A stretch of 29,025 bases of DNA from an uncultured Mailhella sp. (GCA_910577155.1 CAJTMS010000023.1:1-29025); one strand, 5' to 3'; positions 8,047 to 15,121 are shown, counted from the first letter of the stretch. Program-made: numbers and translations. Notes: generated by a model from the sequence alone, not told the origin.

Positions 8047-9189
8047 TTATATTGCAGCGTGCAGAAGCAGATTGTCACGGTGTATAACTTCCGGATAATG
8101 GGCATTACCGAGAATTGCAGCTACTTCCAGCCTGCTTAATCCTTTGATTTTCCGTAATTCTGACGCAGAATAATTGGAAAGTCCCACGGCAATTTTTTGG
8201 TTTTGGTACATAACGGCAATCAGTGAGCCCGCACCAAAATTTCCTTCAACGTGAGTAATGCCGCCGGGTAAGAGGCTTTTTCCTTTTTCATTGAGGGCGG
8301 TATAGGCACCTTTGTCAACGGTAATAATTCCTTGTACGTCAGATTGATAAGCAAGCCAATATTTACGGCGGGAGACCGGTTCTTTGGTAGGGCAAATCCA
8401 TGTGCCGATTTTTTCCCCCTGCAAGGCACGTAAAATAATATCGGGTTCTTTGCCGGGAATGATAAAGGTTGCCACACCCAGCTGGGCAGAACGTCTGGCA
8501 GAAAGAAGTTTTGAATACATGCCGCCTGTGCCCACGCTTGTTTTTCCGCCGCAGAGTTCATCGAGATTGAGGTCTTGGATATTTTCGATACAGTCCATGA
8601 TTTCAATCTGTTCATGCGGATATTTGAGAGGATTTTTGGCTAAAACTCCCTTTGTGGAAGTGAGATTAATAGAAAGATCCGCTTCCACAATATTGCATAA
8701 AAGGCTTGCCAGTGCGTCATTATCCCCAAATTTCAATTCATGGATAACAACAGTATCATTTTCATTAACAACAGGTACAACGTCCCATTGCAAAAGCTGC
8801 TGAAAGGTATTTTTGGCATTGAGAAAACGCTCGCGGCTGCGTAAATCATCGCGGGTCAGAAGAACTTGGGCGCAAAGTATGCCGTGCTTTTGAAAAAGCA
8901 CTTCGTATTCATGCATGAGCCTGCCTTGTCCAATGGCGGCTGCCCCTTGTTTTCCTGCAAGTCCTTCGATTTTATGGCTTGCACCCAGCACTTTTTTGCC
9001 TGCTGCAACAGCCCCGGAGCTGACTAAACAAACTTTTTTGCCCATTTTATGCAGGCAGGCAATTTGTTTAACAAGATTTTCCAAAACAGGATAGGAAAGT
9101 CCGTTTTCATCTGTTAACACTGCCGATCCTACTTTGATAATAATGCATTTTGCATTTTCAAGAGCTGTTTGTTTCGTCATACCTGTCAT
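8047..9189 (-). CDS. proB: Glutamate 5-kinase with C-terminal PUA domain
   Basis: First step of proline synthesis: ATP-dependent phosphorylation of glutamate to glutamyl 5-phosphate. The 380-residue protein has the amino-acid-kinase core, with IIIKVGSAVLT near the N-terminus, LVSSGAVAAGKK (about 55-66), the substrate-binding NENDTV (142-147), FGDNDALAS (154-162) and GTGGMYSKLLSARR (220-233). A PUA domain follows (about 275-358, SLLPGGITHVEGNFGAGSLIAV region). The usual LTD...GLY segment reads LTSTKGVL here. ATG 9189 starts one base after the obgE stop with AAGGG upstream; an ATG three codons later is possible. The position after rplU-rpmA-obgE is a common bacterial order. proA is not adjacent, and proC is about 8 kb away. 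Confidence 0.96.
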   Translation of the reverse strand: MTGMTKQTALENAKCIIIKVGSAVLTDENGLSYPVLENLVKQIACLHKMGKKVCLVSSGAVAAGKKVLGASHKIEGLAGKQGAAAIGQGRLMHEYEVLFQKHGILCAQVLLTRDDLRSRERFLNAKNTFQQLLQWDVVPVVNENDTVVIHELKFGDNDALASLLCNIVEADLSINLTSTKGVLAKNPLKYPHEQIEIMDCIENIQDLNLDELCGGKTSVGTGGMYSKLLSARRSAQLGVATFIIPGKEPDIILRALQGEKIGTWICPTKEPVSRRKYWLAYQSDVQGIITVDKGAYTALNEKGKSLLPGGITHVEGNFGAGSLIAVMYQNQKIAVGLSNYSASELRKIKGLSRLEVAAILGNAHYPEVIHRDNLLLHAAI

Positions 9190-9190
9190 C

Positions 9191-10294
9191 TTAATCCCTT
9201 ACGTAATAGACTTCAATTTCCGGGAATTCTTCCTCTTCAAGGAAATCATCTTCCTGATAGCGAACAAAAGCGTCATTTGTTTCCAGCTCGCTGCGAAGTT
9301 CCCACATTCTGCGCACAAGCTCTTCCAGACCTGTCCCTTCTTTGGCGCTGATAAAGAAAATTTCCCGTCCTTCTTTTTGAGCAAGATCTTTGATTGTTTG
9401 TAATTCCTCTTCTGATAACAGGTCAATTTTATTGATAACTTCAATTTGCTGACGACCGGACAGCTCTGCATCAAAAAGTCGCAATTCTTCGTTAATCAGG
9501 TCGAATCCGGCAAAAGGATAGTCATTTTTGTTGATGTCCTGAGCGGAGAGGATATGGACAAGAAAACGGGTACGTTCCACATGTTTTAAAAATCTGTCCC
9601 CAAGCCCCAGTCCTGTGTGTGCCCCTTCGATAAGTCCGGGGATATCCGCAATAATCATGCGGTTATCCGGATCAATTTCATCAATAATAACACCAAGGTT
9701 TGGAGTGAGTGTGGTGAAAGGATAGTCGGCAATTTTAGGCTTTGCAGCAGAAATTTTTGATAAAAAGGTGGATTTTCCGGCATTGGGTAAACCGAGCAGT
9801 CCTGCGTCTGCCAATATTTTAAGCTCAAGACGGAGGGATTTTATTTCTCCCTCTTCCCCTCTTTGGGCAAAGCGGGGAGCTCTGTTGGTGGCGGATTTGA
9901 AATGTTCATTGCCCTTTCCCCCGCGTCCGCCTTTCGCAATTAAAATACAGGATTCGGGGTCGGAAAGGTCAGCAATAAGCACTTCTTCAAATTCAGTACG
10001 TTCAAAAATTTGTGTGCCCACCGGAAACTCCAAAATAAGGTCATCACCTTTGCGCCCGTCACATTGGCTGCCTTGTCCGTCATTACCGTTTTTGGCTTCA
10101 TAGACACGTTTTAAGCGAAAATCATAGAGTGAGTGAAGCCTGTTGGTTGCTTTTGCATAAATAGAAGCTCCGTCACCGCCGTTACCGCCGTCGGGTCCGC
10201 CACGAGGAATAAATTTTTCTCGGCGGAAGGACATACAGCCGTTTCCGCCTTTGCCCGCTTTTACTTGGATAAGGGCTTCATCTACAAAACGCAT
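9191..10294 (-). CDS. obgE: Obg/CgtA GTPase
   Basis: Essential ribosome-assembly GTPase that associates with the 50S subunit and connects to the stringent response. The 367-residue protein starts with the glycine-rich Obg fold (about 1-158, MRFVDEALIQVKAGKGGNG, then RGGPDGGNGGDG). The G domain has G1 GLPNAGKST (168-176), G3 DIPGLIEGA (217-225), G4 NKIDL (288-292) and G5 SAKEGTG (316-322). A short acidic C-terminal tail is rich in Glu/Asp (about 347-367). ATG 10294 follows GGAG on the minus strand. It lies after rpmA, with a terminator-like hairpin between them, and abuts proB. Clustering with L21 and L27 is the standard arrangement and fits a 50S role. Confidence 0.97.
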   Translation of the reverse strand: MRFVDEALIQVKAGKGGNGCMSFRREKFIPRGGPDGGNGGDGASIYAKATNRLHSLYDFRLKRVYEAKNGNDGQGSQCDGRKGDDLILEFPVGTQIFERTEFEEVLIADLSDPESCILIAKGGRGGKGNEHFKSATNRAPRFAQRGEEGEIKSLRLELKILADAGLLGLPNAGKSTFLSKISAAKPKIADYPFTTLTPNLGVIIDEIDPDNRMIIADIPGLIEGAHTGLGLGDRFLKHVERTRFLVHILSAQDINKNDYPFAGFDLINEELRLFDAELSGRQQIEVINKIDLLSEEELQTIKDLAQKEGREIFFISAKEGTGLEELVRRMWELRSELETNDAFVRYQEDDFLEEEEFPEIEVYYVRD

Positions 10295-10315
10295 ATAAAC
10301 TCCATGTATAAAACT

Positions 10316-10350
10316 AAAAAGGCGAGAAGAAAGAACTCTTCCCGCCTTTA
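10316..10350 (-). terminator. Terminator between rpmA and obgE
   Basis: On the minus strand AAAGGCGGGAAGA pairs with TCTTCTCGCCTTT, with one G-U pair, and a T-run follows (A-run 10316-10320 on plus). It lies just after rpmA, so it probably separates most rplU-rpmA transcripts from obgE-proB, with read-through feeding the latter. Confidence 0.85.
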
Positions 10351-10368
10351 AACACGTATGTGTTAAAA

Positions 10369-10647
10369 TTATGCAGTTGCAGCTGCAAGAGGAACAATAT
10401 GTACACGTTTGTGTTCTTTACGTTTGCGTACAAATGTTTCAAACTGAACAGTTCCTTCAACTTTAGCGAAAAGGGTATAGTCACGACCCATACCTACGTT
10501 TTCACCCGGGAAAATACGTGTGCCGAGTTGGCGAACTAAAATATTACCGGCAAGAACTTTTTGACCGCCAAAGCGTTTTACGCCACGTCTTTGTCCTGCA
10601 CTGTCACGACCGTTACGGGAACTCCCGCCAGCTTTCTTATGAGCCAT
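10369..10647 (-). CDS. rpmA: 50S ribosomal protein L27
   Basis: L27 lies near the peptidyl-transferase centre of the 50S subunit. The 92-residue protein begins MAHKKAGGSSRNGRDS and continues with KRFGGQKVLAGNILVRQLGT and GRDYTLFAKVEG, the standard L27 core. It begins directly with the mature AHKK sequence, so it lacks the N-terminal extension that is cleaved off in Firmicutes and a few others. The C-terminus ends in an alanine-rich PLAAATA. ATG 10647 has AAGGAG upstream on the minus strand. It lies 18 bases after rplU and is clearly co-transcribed with it. Confidence 0.98.
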   Translation of the reverse strand: MAHKKAGGSSRNGRDSAGQRRGVKRFGGQKVLAGNILVRQLGTRIFPGENVGMGRDYTLFAKVEGTVQFETFVRKRKEHKRVHIVPLAAATA

Positions 10648-10665
10648 AATTAACTCCTTTTATTC

Positions 10666-10974
10666 TTACGCATTAATGCCCGTAATGGTAAGGGCAGTGT
10701 AATCCTGACGGTGACCTTGGGTCTTACGGTAGGATTTACGGCGATGTTTCTTGAAAACGATAACTTTTTCTCCGCGACCGTGTTCAGTAACTTTAGCGGT
10801 TACTTTAGCACCGTCAATGTAAGGAGCACCAAATTTAGCACTGTCACCGCCGAGCATAACAACGCGATCAAATGTTACTTCGTTGCCAATTTCAGCAGCA
10901 AGTCTGTCAATAACAATTTTATTGCCTTCTTGAACACGGAATTGTTTTCCGCAAGTTTCGATAATAGCGTACAT
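10666..10974 (-). CDS. rplU: 50S ribosomal protein L21
   Basis: L21 binds 23S rRNA. The 102-residue protein begins MYAIIETCGKQFRVQEGN and ends with the basic VIVFKKHRRKSYRKTQGHRQDYT segment characteristic of L21. ATG 10974 is preceded by CGGAGG on the minus strand. It is the first gene of a minus-strand rplU-rpmA unit, which continues beyond a terminator into obgE-proB. A good sigma-70 promoter lies at 11002-11030, giving a short leader. Confidence 0.98.
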   Translation of the reverse strand: MYAIIETCGKQFRVQEGNKIVIDRLAAEIGNEVTFDRVVMLGGDSAKFGAPYIDGAKVTAKVTEHGRGEKVIVFKKHRRKSYRKTQGHRQDYTALTITGINA

Positions 10975-11001
10975 TCAAACCTCCGAAAAAAAGAGAAAGA
11001 A

Positions 11002-11030
11002 AAAATAGCGTGACAATAGTAAAAAGTCAA
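11002..11030 (-). promoter_or_regulatory. Sigma-70 promoter of rplU-rpmA
   Basis: Read on the minus strand: -35 TTGACT (11030-11025), 17-base spacer, -10 TATTTT (11007-11002). It sits about 28 bases upstream of the rplU ATG, with a pyrimidine-rich leader. Confidence 0.7.
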
Positions 11031-11141
11031 GAATTATTTTCTCTTTTTTCGTTATTAGAAAAGTAGTTGATTCATGCAAGCATGAAGTATTTTTATCATT
11101 CGCCATAAGTCTGGTTGTACGGGGTAACTTACGGCAATGCT

Positions 11142-11177
11142 AAAAAAGGCTTAATGGTGAACGTGATCACCTTTTTT
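11142..11177 (-). terminator. Hairpin at the end of the 46-residue membrane peptide gene
   Basis: AAAAAAGG (11142-11149) pairs with CCTTTTTT (11170-11177), and an alternative GGTGA/TCACC pair lies at 11156-11171. The symmetric A- and T-runs could end transcription in either direction. The stop codon of the small gene (11151-11153) lies inside the structure. Confidence 0.5.
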
Positions 11178-11291
11178 TATTCTATAGACAATAGCGGCTA
11201 ACATGATGGCAAAATAAATGAAAATAAGGCTCACGCCAAGAAAACCTTGGGGGGTTGAGTGCATAACATTTTCCATAAGTTGTGCGAACAT
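11151..11291 (-). CDS. Small single-span membrane protein, 46 residues, function unknown
   Basis: I do not recognise this protein. It begins MFAQLMENVMHSTPQGFLGV, followed by one hydrophobic span (roughly residues 17-37, LIFIYFAIMLAAIVY), a basic stop-transfer RIKKG and a C-terminus ending HVHH, so it is likely anchored N-out/C-in or the reverse. The start is ATG 11291, because a near-perfect AAAGGAGG stands five bases upstream on the minus strand; an in-frame start at 11375 would add a polar, unconvincing leader. Histidines near the end could bind metal, but that is speculation. The gene stands alone, has a terminator-like hairpin at its end and lies upstream of rplU. Such peptides are often accessory subunits of membrane complexes; nothing here shows which. 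Confidence 0.7.
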   Translation of the reverse strand: MFAQLMENVMHSTPQGFLGVSLIFIYFAIMLAAIVYRIKKGDHVHH

Positions 11292-11478
11292 GCTGACCTC
11301 CTTTTCTTCTTTATGCGAGGGTATGGCACATAAAGACGAGTTATATTGGCTTAAATTTCGGCTGCGGTCAAGCAAATTTTTTTTATTTTGAAAAGATTAC
11401 AGGACAAAATACCCTAAAAGGGAAAAAATTTCATATTGGGATAAAATGCTTAAATTGGTTTGCCAGAAAATGGCGGAG

Positions 11479-11560
11479 CAAAGTGTATAAAACATACGTC
11501 ACCTCGTACTTATTGATATGATGTGACTATACACTTTGGATACGTCAAAATCTGACGTAT
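11479..11560. repeat. Cluster of inverted and direct repeats in the 11292-11669 intergenic region
   Basis: Perfect 11-bp arms CAAAGTGTATA (11479-11489) and TATACACTTTG (11528-11538) enclose a GTCAC...GTGAC pair (11498-11502 and 11523-11527). Immediately to the right, ATACGTCA (11540-11547) and TGACGTAT (11553-11560) form an 8-bp hairpin with a 5-base loop. ATACGTCA also occurs at 11494-11501. The rest of the 380-base gap is AT-rich and holds no credible gene. The arrangement could be an operator array or a decayed mobile-element end. Confidence 0.6.
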
Positions 11561-11669
11561 GGTTGTATGCCGTGAAAAAAAATCGCTTGTGTGTTTTTTA
11601 TGGGTAAATGATTTCCCGTATCGTTTTTTGGTATTAAAAAACTATTATTTTTTAGAGGGTTATTGCTGC

Positions 11670-12323
11670 TTATTGAAACAATTTGCACATGTTTTCTTTT
11701 GTGTTTTCAAGGGTGATAAATCTACCGGTATCAGCAAAATATTCTTGGTGTTCACAAATAATAAAGGTAGGATGAAATCCCTCTGCTTCAGCCGGGATAT
11801 TTTTTAAAATACAGCCGCAGCCTTTTTGCTTGATGACTTCTTCATTGGGAAGCCAGCCAAAGCGAAATTCCTCCAAATCCTTTTTTAAAAGTTCCGGGCT
11901 TAGATTTGTCAGGTTGTGTTCAAAGGCGCCATAGCAAAGATTTTTATAAAGAAGAACCGCGAAAAAGTGAAAATTCTTTTCGATAATAAGTGTTATTCCT
12001 TCCTGAAAATTTCTTTCACTGATTTTTGGGTGAGAAAGGGCTGAACACAAAAGCTCGAGGCGGTAATCAAACGTAATAGAATTTTCCTGAATATTTTTTT
12101 CAATCCAATCAAGCGGATTGTGCGATGTGTTGATTTTGAGCCAAAAATTAAAGGTATCTTCCTGATTGGCAATAAAAAATTGTGCAGGAGCAACTTGCTT
12201 TGTCCATTCATGAAATTTTTTTTGCTCGCATGCAGGGAATTCTTTTACAAATTGAAATCCTGCTTTTTCTTGCTCAAAAACAGTTGTTTTTTGTGGATTT
12301 TTTTCAATGTAGAGTGCTTTCAT
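11670..12323 (-). CDS. Short DUF1786-like protein
   Basis: The 217-residue protein resembles the C-terminal half of DUF1786 proteins (seen mainly in archaea and Desulfovibrio-type bacteria, sometimes labelled pyruvate formate-lyase activating-like). The resemblance is GAFEHNLTNLSPELLKKDL then EEFRFGWLPNEEV and a GCGC segment, comparable to the family's FEHHT...LTPEKL...F..G.L..EEV..DGGHG. The beginning MKALYIEKNPQKTTVFEQ aligns with the family start, but the glycine-rich GTQD-type motif and the GNGHT-type motif are missing. At 217 residues it is much shorter than the roughly 300-350 I expect, so it may be degenerate or a minimal form. The start at 12323 is chosen from that alignment; an ATG at 12341 is also open. 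The reaction is unknown. It diverges from rlpA. Confidence 0.55.
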   Translation of the reverse strand: MKALYIEKNPQKTTVFEQEKAGFQFVKEFPACEQKKFHEWTKQVAPAQFFIANQEDTFNFWLKINTSHNPLDWIEKNIQENSITFDYRLELLCSALSHPKISERNFQEGITLIIEKNFHFFAVLLYKNLCYGAFEHNLTNLSPELLKKDLEEFRFGWLPNEEVIKQKGCGCILKNIPAEAEGFHPTFIICEHQEYFADTGRFITLENTKENMCKLFQ

Positions 12324-12329
12324 AAAACG

Positions 12330-12358
12330 AGTATAGGGCATTTTTCTTTCATTGAAAA
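12330..12358 (-). promoter_or_regulatory. Promoter of the DUF1786-like gene, placed for a leaderless mRNA
   Basis: Minus strand: -35 TTTTCA (12358-12353), 17-base spacer, -10 TATACT (12335-12330). The usual start point, seven bases after the -10 box, is the A of the ATG at 12323. No Shine-Dalgarno sequence precedes that ATG. Confidence 0.5.
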
Positions 12359-12385
12359 GTTAATCTTTTGTATAATTTTATATGT

Positions 12386-12414
12386 TTGAAAAACGCTGTT
12401 TTTTATGCTATACT
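12386..12414 (+). promoter_or_regulatory. Promoter of rlpA, placed for a leaderless mRNA
   Basis: -35 TTGAAA (12386-12391), 17-base spacer, TGC then -10 TATACT (12409-12414). The predicted start point falls on the A of ATG 12421. A second TATAAT at 12371-12376 lacks a good -35 box and would serve an ATG at 12382. Confidence 0.6.
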
Positions 12415-12420
12415 CAAAGT

Positions 12421-13179
12421 ATGAATAATTTAATATGTTGTTTTAATAGAATATTATTTTTTATCTCTTTTGCTTTGCTTTTTGCAATTTGCAGTCTTGC
12501 ACCTGTTTTTGCAGAAGAAATATATACCGGAGAAGTTTCTTGGTATGGACCGGGATTTCATGCAAGGACTACAGCAAACGGTGAAGCATATGATATGTAC
12601 GGGCTGACTGCTGCCCACAGAGAATGGAAATTTGGCACCCTTGTGGAAGTGTATAACCGCTCCAATAAGCGAAAATGCATTATTCGGGTCAATGACAGAG
12701 GTCCTGTTTCCAAGTCTTTTCTCATGGACTTATCTTATGGCGGGGCAATGGCAATAGGTTCTGCCTATATGGGAAAAGCTTTTGTGCGCTTGACAATAGT
12801 GGGTGATGAAAGCGGTGCATATGATAAGGATAAACGTTTTTATCTTTACTTAGATGATGATATTGTTTTGCCTCAAAAATTTGATGCAAAAAATTTTATC
12901 GATATTGAAAAATTTTCAGAAGAAGAAAACTATTTTAAAAATATTGCAGGCGGAATTGAGATTTTTCAATTAATGCAGAAACATATTAAAAGGTTATATC
13001 AGGCTGATATAGAAAATGCTCCTCACCTTCTGGTGAGCATTGATAAAAAAATTTGTCTCGGACCGTATCGGACATTTAATGATGCACAGGCAGATTATCA
13101 TAAAATTGTAACACAGTATCCCCATGCTGCGGTGTGGCTGGAACAAGCAAAGAAAGCAATTCCCCTTGTCGTGGAATGA
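12421..13179 (+). CDS. rlpA: RlpA-like septal/cell-wall protein
   Basis: RlpA proteins carry a double-psi beta-barrel and, in Pseudomonas, act as lytic transglycosylases on denuded peptidoglycan at septa. From ATG 12421 the 252-residue product has a signal peptide (hydrophobic core about residues 11-28, likely cut after VFA). The barrel follows: VSWYGPGFHARTTANGEAYD, LTAAHREWKFGT, CIIRVNDRGPVSKSF and DLSYGGAMAIG. The C-terminus (LLVSIDKKICLGPYRTFNDA) resembles a weak SPOR domain. No clear lipobox is present (FAIC has Ile at -1), so it is probably exported soluble rather than a lipoprotein, unlike E. coli RlpA. An ATG at 12382 would add 13 residues before the signal peptide and is less likely. 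Confidence 0.88.
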   Translation: MNNLICCFNRILFFISFALLFAICSLAPVFAEEIYTGEVSWYGPGFHARTTANGEAYDMYGLTAAHREWKFGTLVEVYNRSNKRKCIIRVNDRGPVSKSFLMDLSYGGAMAIGSAYMGKAFVRLTIVGDESGAYDKDKRFYLYLDDDIVLPQKFDAKNFIDIEKFSEEENYFKNIAGGIEIFQLMQKHIKRLYQADIENAPHLLVSIDKKICLGPYRTFNDAQADYHKIVTQYPHAAVWLEQAKKAIPLVVE

Positions 13180-13238
13180 TGTAATGAAAAAATACTCGGA
13201 CAGCCATGTCTTTGCGCTGCTTGGGAATATTTAAGAAA

Positions 13239-13802
13239 TCAAATTTTTTGATAGGGTGCCTGTCCTTGCTCGTAAAAATTGTTGCCGTGTATATCTATGG
13301 CGACAATAGCAGGGAAATCTTCAACTTCCATGGCTGCAATAGCTTCTGCGCCTAAATCCCCATAGGCAAGGACTGTATATTTTTTTATGCTTTTTGCGAT
13401 TAATGCTCCTGCTCCGCCAAGCGTCACAAGATAAGGAACAGCATATTTTTTTATACTGTCAATAACCTCCTTGTTTCTGTATCCTTTTCCAATCATACCG
13501 CTGATATGGCATTGTTCGATGAGGGCGGGGGTATATTTGTCCATTCTGCCTGAGGTGGTCGGACCGGCTGAGCCAATGGGCAAATTGGGACGGGCAGGCG
13601 TTGGTCCTGTATAATAAATAACAGCATTTTCAAGATTGAGGGGGAGTTTTTCGCCTTTTTCAAGACTTTCAATGAGGCGTTTATGGGCAGCATCACGGGC
13701 AGTTAAAATTGTTCCTGTGATAAGAACCCGGTCACCTGCACGAAGTTTTTGTACTGTTTCAGGAGAAAAAGGGGCAGTGATATGAATTTTTTGTCGATTC
13801 AT
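13239..13802 (-). CDS. Class I fumarate hydratase, beta subunit
   Basis: C-terminal half of the iron-sulfur fumarase/tartrate dehydratase family as a separate polypeptide; with the alpha subunit it interconverts fumarate and malate. The 187-residue protein shows GDRVLITGTILTARDAAHKR near residues 23-42, the GPTPARPNLPIGSAGPTTSGRMD segment (about 65-87), GMIGKGYRNKEV and YLVTLGGAGALIAKSI. ATG 13802 follows TAGGAG on the minus strand, eight bases after the alpha-subunit stop, so the two are one operon. Split subunits are usual in archaea, Firmicutes and Desulfovibrio-type bacteria. L-tartrate dehydratase is the main alternative, but generalist fumarase is likelier in a sulfate-reducer-like genome. 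Confidence 0.93.
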   Translation of the reverse strand: MNRQKIHITAPFSPETVQKLRAGDRVLITGTILTARDAAHKRLIESLEKGEKLPLNLENAVIYYTGPTPARPNLPIGSAGPTTSGRMDKYTPALIEQCHISGMIGKGYRNKEVIDSIKKYAVPYLVTLGGAGALIAKSIKKYTVLAYGDLGAEAIAAMEVEDFPAIVAIDIHGNNFYEQGQAPYQKI

Positions 13803-13810
13803 TTTTTCTC

Positions 13811-14653
13811 CTAAAGGATAATTTCAGCGTGGCGTGCAGCATGACAATTAATATTGACAGCAACAGGCAGGCAGGCAATATGGGTCGGTGACCATTCAAT
13901 ATGAACACGGATTGCCGTACTCGTTCCGCCAAAGCCTTGGGCGCCGATACCTGTTTTATTGACCAAAGCAAGCAGTTCTTTTTCCAGCTTTGCATAGCGT
14001 TTGTCGGGATTTTCCGTGTTGATATCACGCATGCAGGCTTTTTTGGCATTTTTTGCACATATTTCCATGGTTCCTCCGAGCCCGACACCAATAACCATGG
14101 GAGGGCAGGAGTTGGGACCTGCATTTTTGACAGCTTCGAGCACAACATTTTTTACGCCTTCAATACCGTCAGCCGGAACAAGCATTTTTAATATGCTTTT
14201 ATTTTCTGAGCCTGCTCCTTTGGGCGCCATGCGGATTTTTACCGTATCCCCCGGGGCAATGGAATAATGGATAAAAGCAGGAGTATTGTCTTTTGTATTG
14301 ATACGTTCAAAAAGGGGCTCCGCAACAACTGATTTTCGTAAATATCCTTCTGTATATCCCTGACGGACTCCTTCAAAGAGAGCTTCCTCAAGACTGCCGT
14401 TTATATGAACATCCTGCCCTATTTCTACAAAAAGCACTGCCATACCGGTATCCTGACAAATGGGAAATTCTCCTTGTCTTGCAATATCCGCATTTTTGAT
14501 AAGGTCGTCCAGAATATATTTTGCTGAATCGGATTGTTCCGTTTCTTTTAAATGATAAAAAGCCTCGTAAACATCGTTTGGAAGATGATAACAGGCTTCA
14601 ATACATAAGTTTTTTACTGCTTCGGTAATTGTTTGTGCTTGTATTTCACGCAT
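13811..14653 (-). CDS. Class I fumarate hydratase, alpha subunit
   Basis: Binds the catalytic 4Fe-4S cluster of the two-subunit fumarase. The 280-residue protein contains three well-placed cysteines: FPICQDTG (C66), GPNSCPP (C183) and NINCHAARHA (C270). Their order and spacing are close to those of the cluster ligands in single-chain class I fumarases (assignment inferred from family knowledge). VPADGIEGVKNVVLEAVKNAG, IGVGLGG and GIGAQGFGGTSTA are further signatures. The start is ATG 14653; a TTG two codons earlier is also open. Neither has a clear Shine-Dalgarno sequence, but the ATG lies ten bases after the upstream gene's stop, so re-initiation is plausible. The cluster would be oxygen-sensitive, matching an anaerobe. 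Confidence 0.94.
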   Translation of the reverse strand: MREIQAQTITEAVKNLCIEACYHLPNDVYEAFYHLKETEQSDSAKYILDDLIKNADIARQGEFPICQDTGMAVLFVEIGQDVHINGSLEEALFEGVRQGYTEGYLRKSVVAEPLFERINTKDNTPAFIHYSIAPGDTVKIRMAPKGAGSENKSILKMLVPADGIEGVKNVVLEAVKNAGPNSCPPMVIGVGLGGTMEICAKNAKKACMRDINTENPDKRYAKLEKELLALVNKTGIGAQGFGGTSTAIRVHIEWSPTHIACLPVAVNINCHAARHAEIIL

Positions 14654-14662
14654 AGGCAAAGG

Positions 14663-14920
14663 TTACTTATTGTCTTTTACAGGCATAAATCCCGTCATGG
14701 AGCCGTAGGCATCAATAACAGCTTCTCTGTTGGCTGCTTCTGCTTCATAAATCATGGGTAAGTCACTGTAATATAAAGCACCCGGCTCTAAATTTTTTTC
14801 ATTGCAGACATCGACATAATATTTCCATGCCGGAACGTACTGTGCCACATACGGGGTAAAATAGACAAAAAATACATAGAAAAAAACGCCTGCACCGATG
14901 ATTTTAAGATAATTTTTCAT
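14663..14920 (-). CDS. Small membrane-anchored protein of unknown function
   Basis: I do not recognise this family. The 85-residue protein has one N-terminal hydrophobic span (about residues 5-22, IIGAGVFFYVFFVYF), then a polar domain with AWKYYVDVCNEKNLEPGALYYSDLP and a C-terminal GSMTGFMPVKDNK. It could be a membrane-anchored periplasmic domain or carry an uncleaved signal. The start is ATG 14920, because GAGG stands six bases upstream on the minus strand; an in-frame ATG at 14971 would precede the likely transcription start. It is first in the unit with the two fumarase genes, ten bases before the alpha subunit, so it is probably co-transcribed with them; a functional link is only suggested by that. 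Confidence 0.75.
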   Translation of the reverse strand: MKNYLKIIGAGVFFYVFFVYFTPYVAQYVPAWKYYVDVCNEKNLEPGALYYSDLPMIYEAEAANREAVIDAYGSMTGFMPVKDNK

Positions 14921-14943
14921 AATTGCCTCATTTTTCTTGTTAC

Positions 14944-14971
14944 ATTCTAAAATGATTAAAAAAAAATGCAA
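14944..14971 (-). promoter_or_regulatory. Promoter of the small membrane protein-fumarase operon
   Basis: Minus strand: -35 TTGCAT (14971-14966), 16-base A/T spacer, -10 TAGAAT (14949-14944). This gives a short leader of about 17 bases before ATG 14920. Confidence 0.6.
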
Positions 14972-15030
14972 GAAAAAAAGTATGCTAAAAACAGATAATC
15001 TTTAAAAAAAGAAAAATTTTAAATATTGTA

Positions 15031-15066
15031 TAAAAATACTTGTGTATTTTTAAAAAATCAAGTATT
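15031..15066 (+). promoter_or_regulatory. Overlapping alternative hairpins in the rpsA leader
   Basis: Hairpin A pairs TAAAAATAC (15031-15039) with GTATTTTTA (15044-15052). Hairpin B pairs AATACTTG (15035-15042) with CAAGTATT (15059-15066). The left arms overlap, so the two cannot form together. S1 is known to regulate its own translation through leader structure in E. coli; a similar role here is inference, and the region may instead be promoter DNA. Confidence 0.4.
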
Positions 15067-15121
15067 AAAAAGAACCTATTTTTAACAGGGATAGGAATTT
15101 GTTTGAGGTTCGGAGGGTCTT

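Noticed and set aside
11479..11560. Insertion-sequence ends or a CRISPR repeat
   Set aside because: No transposase, no target duplication that I could see and no regular spacer-repeat structure.
11559..11807. 82-codon plus-strand frame rich in Phe and Cys
   Set aside because: It starts inside the inverted-repeat cluster and runs antisense into the DUF1786-like gene; composition reflects AT-rich DNA.
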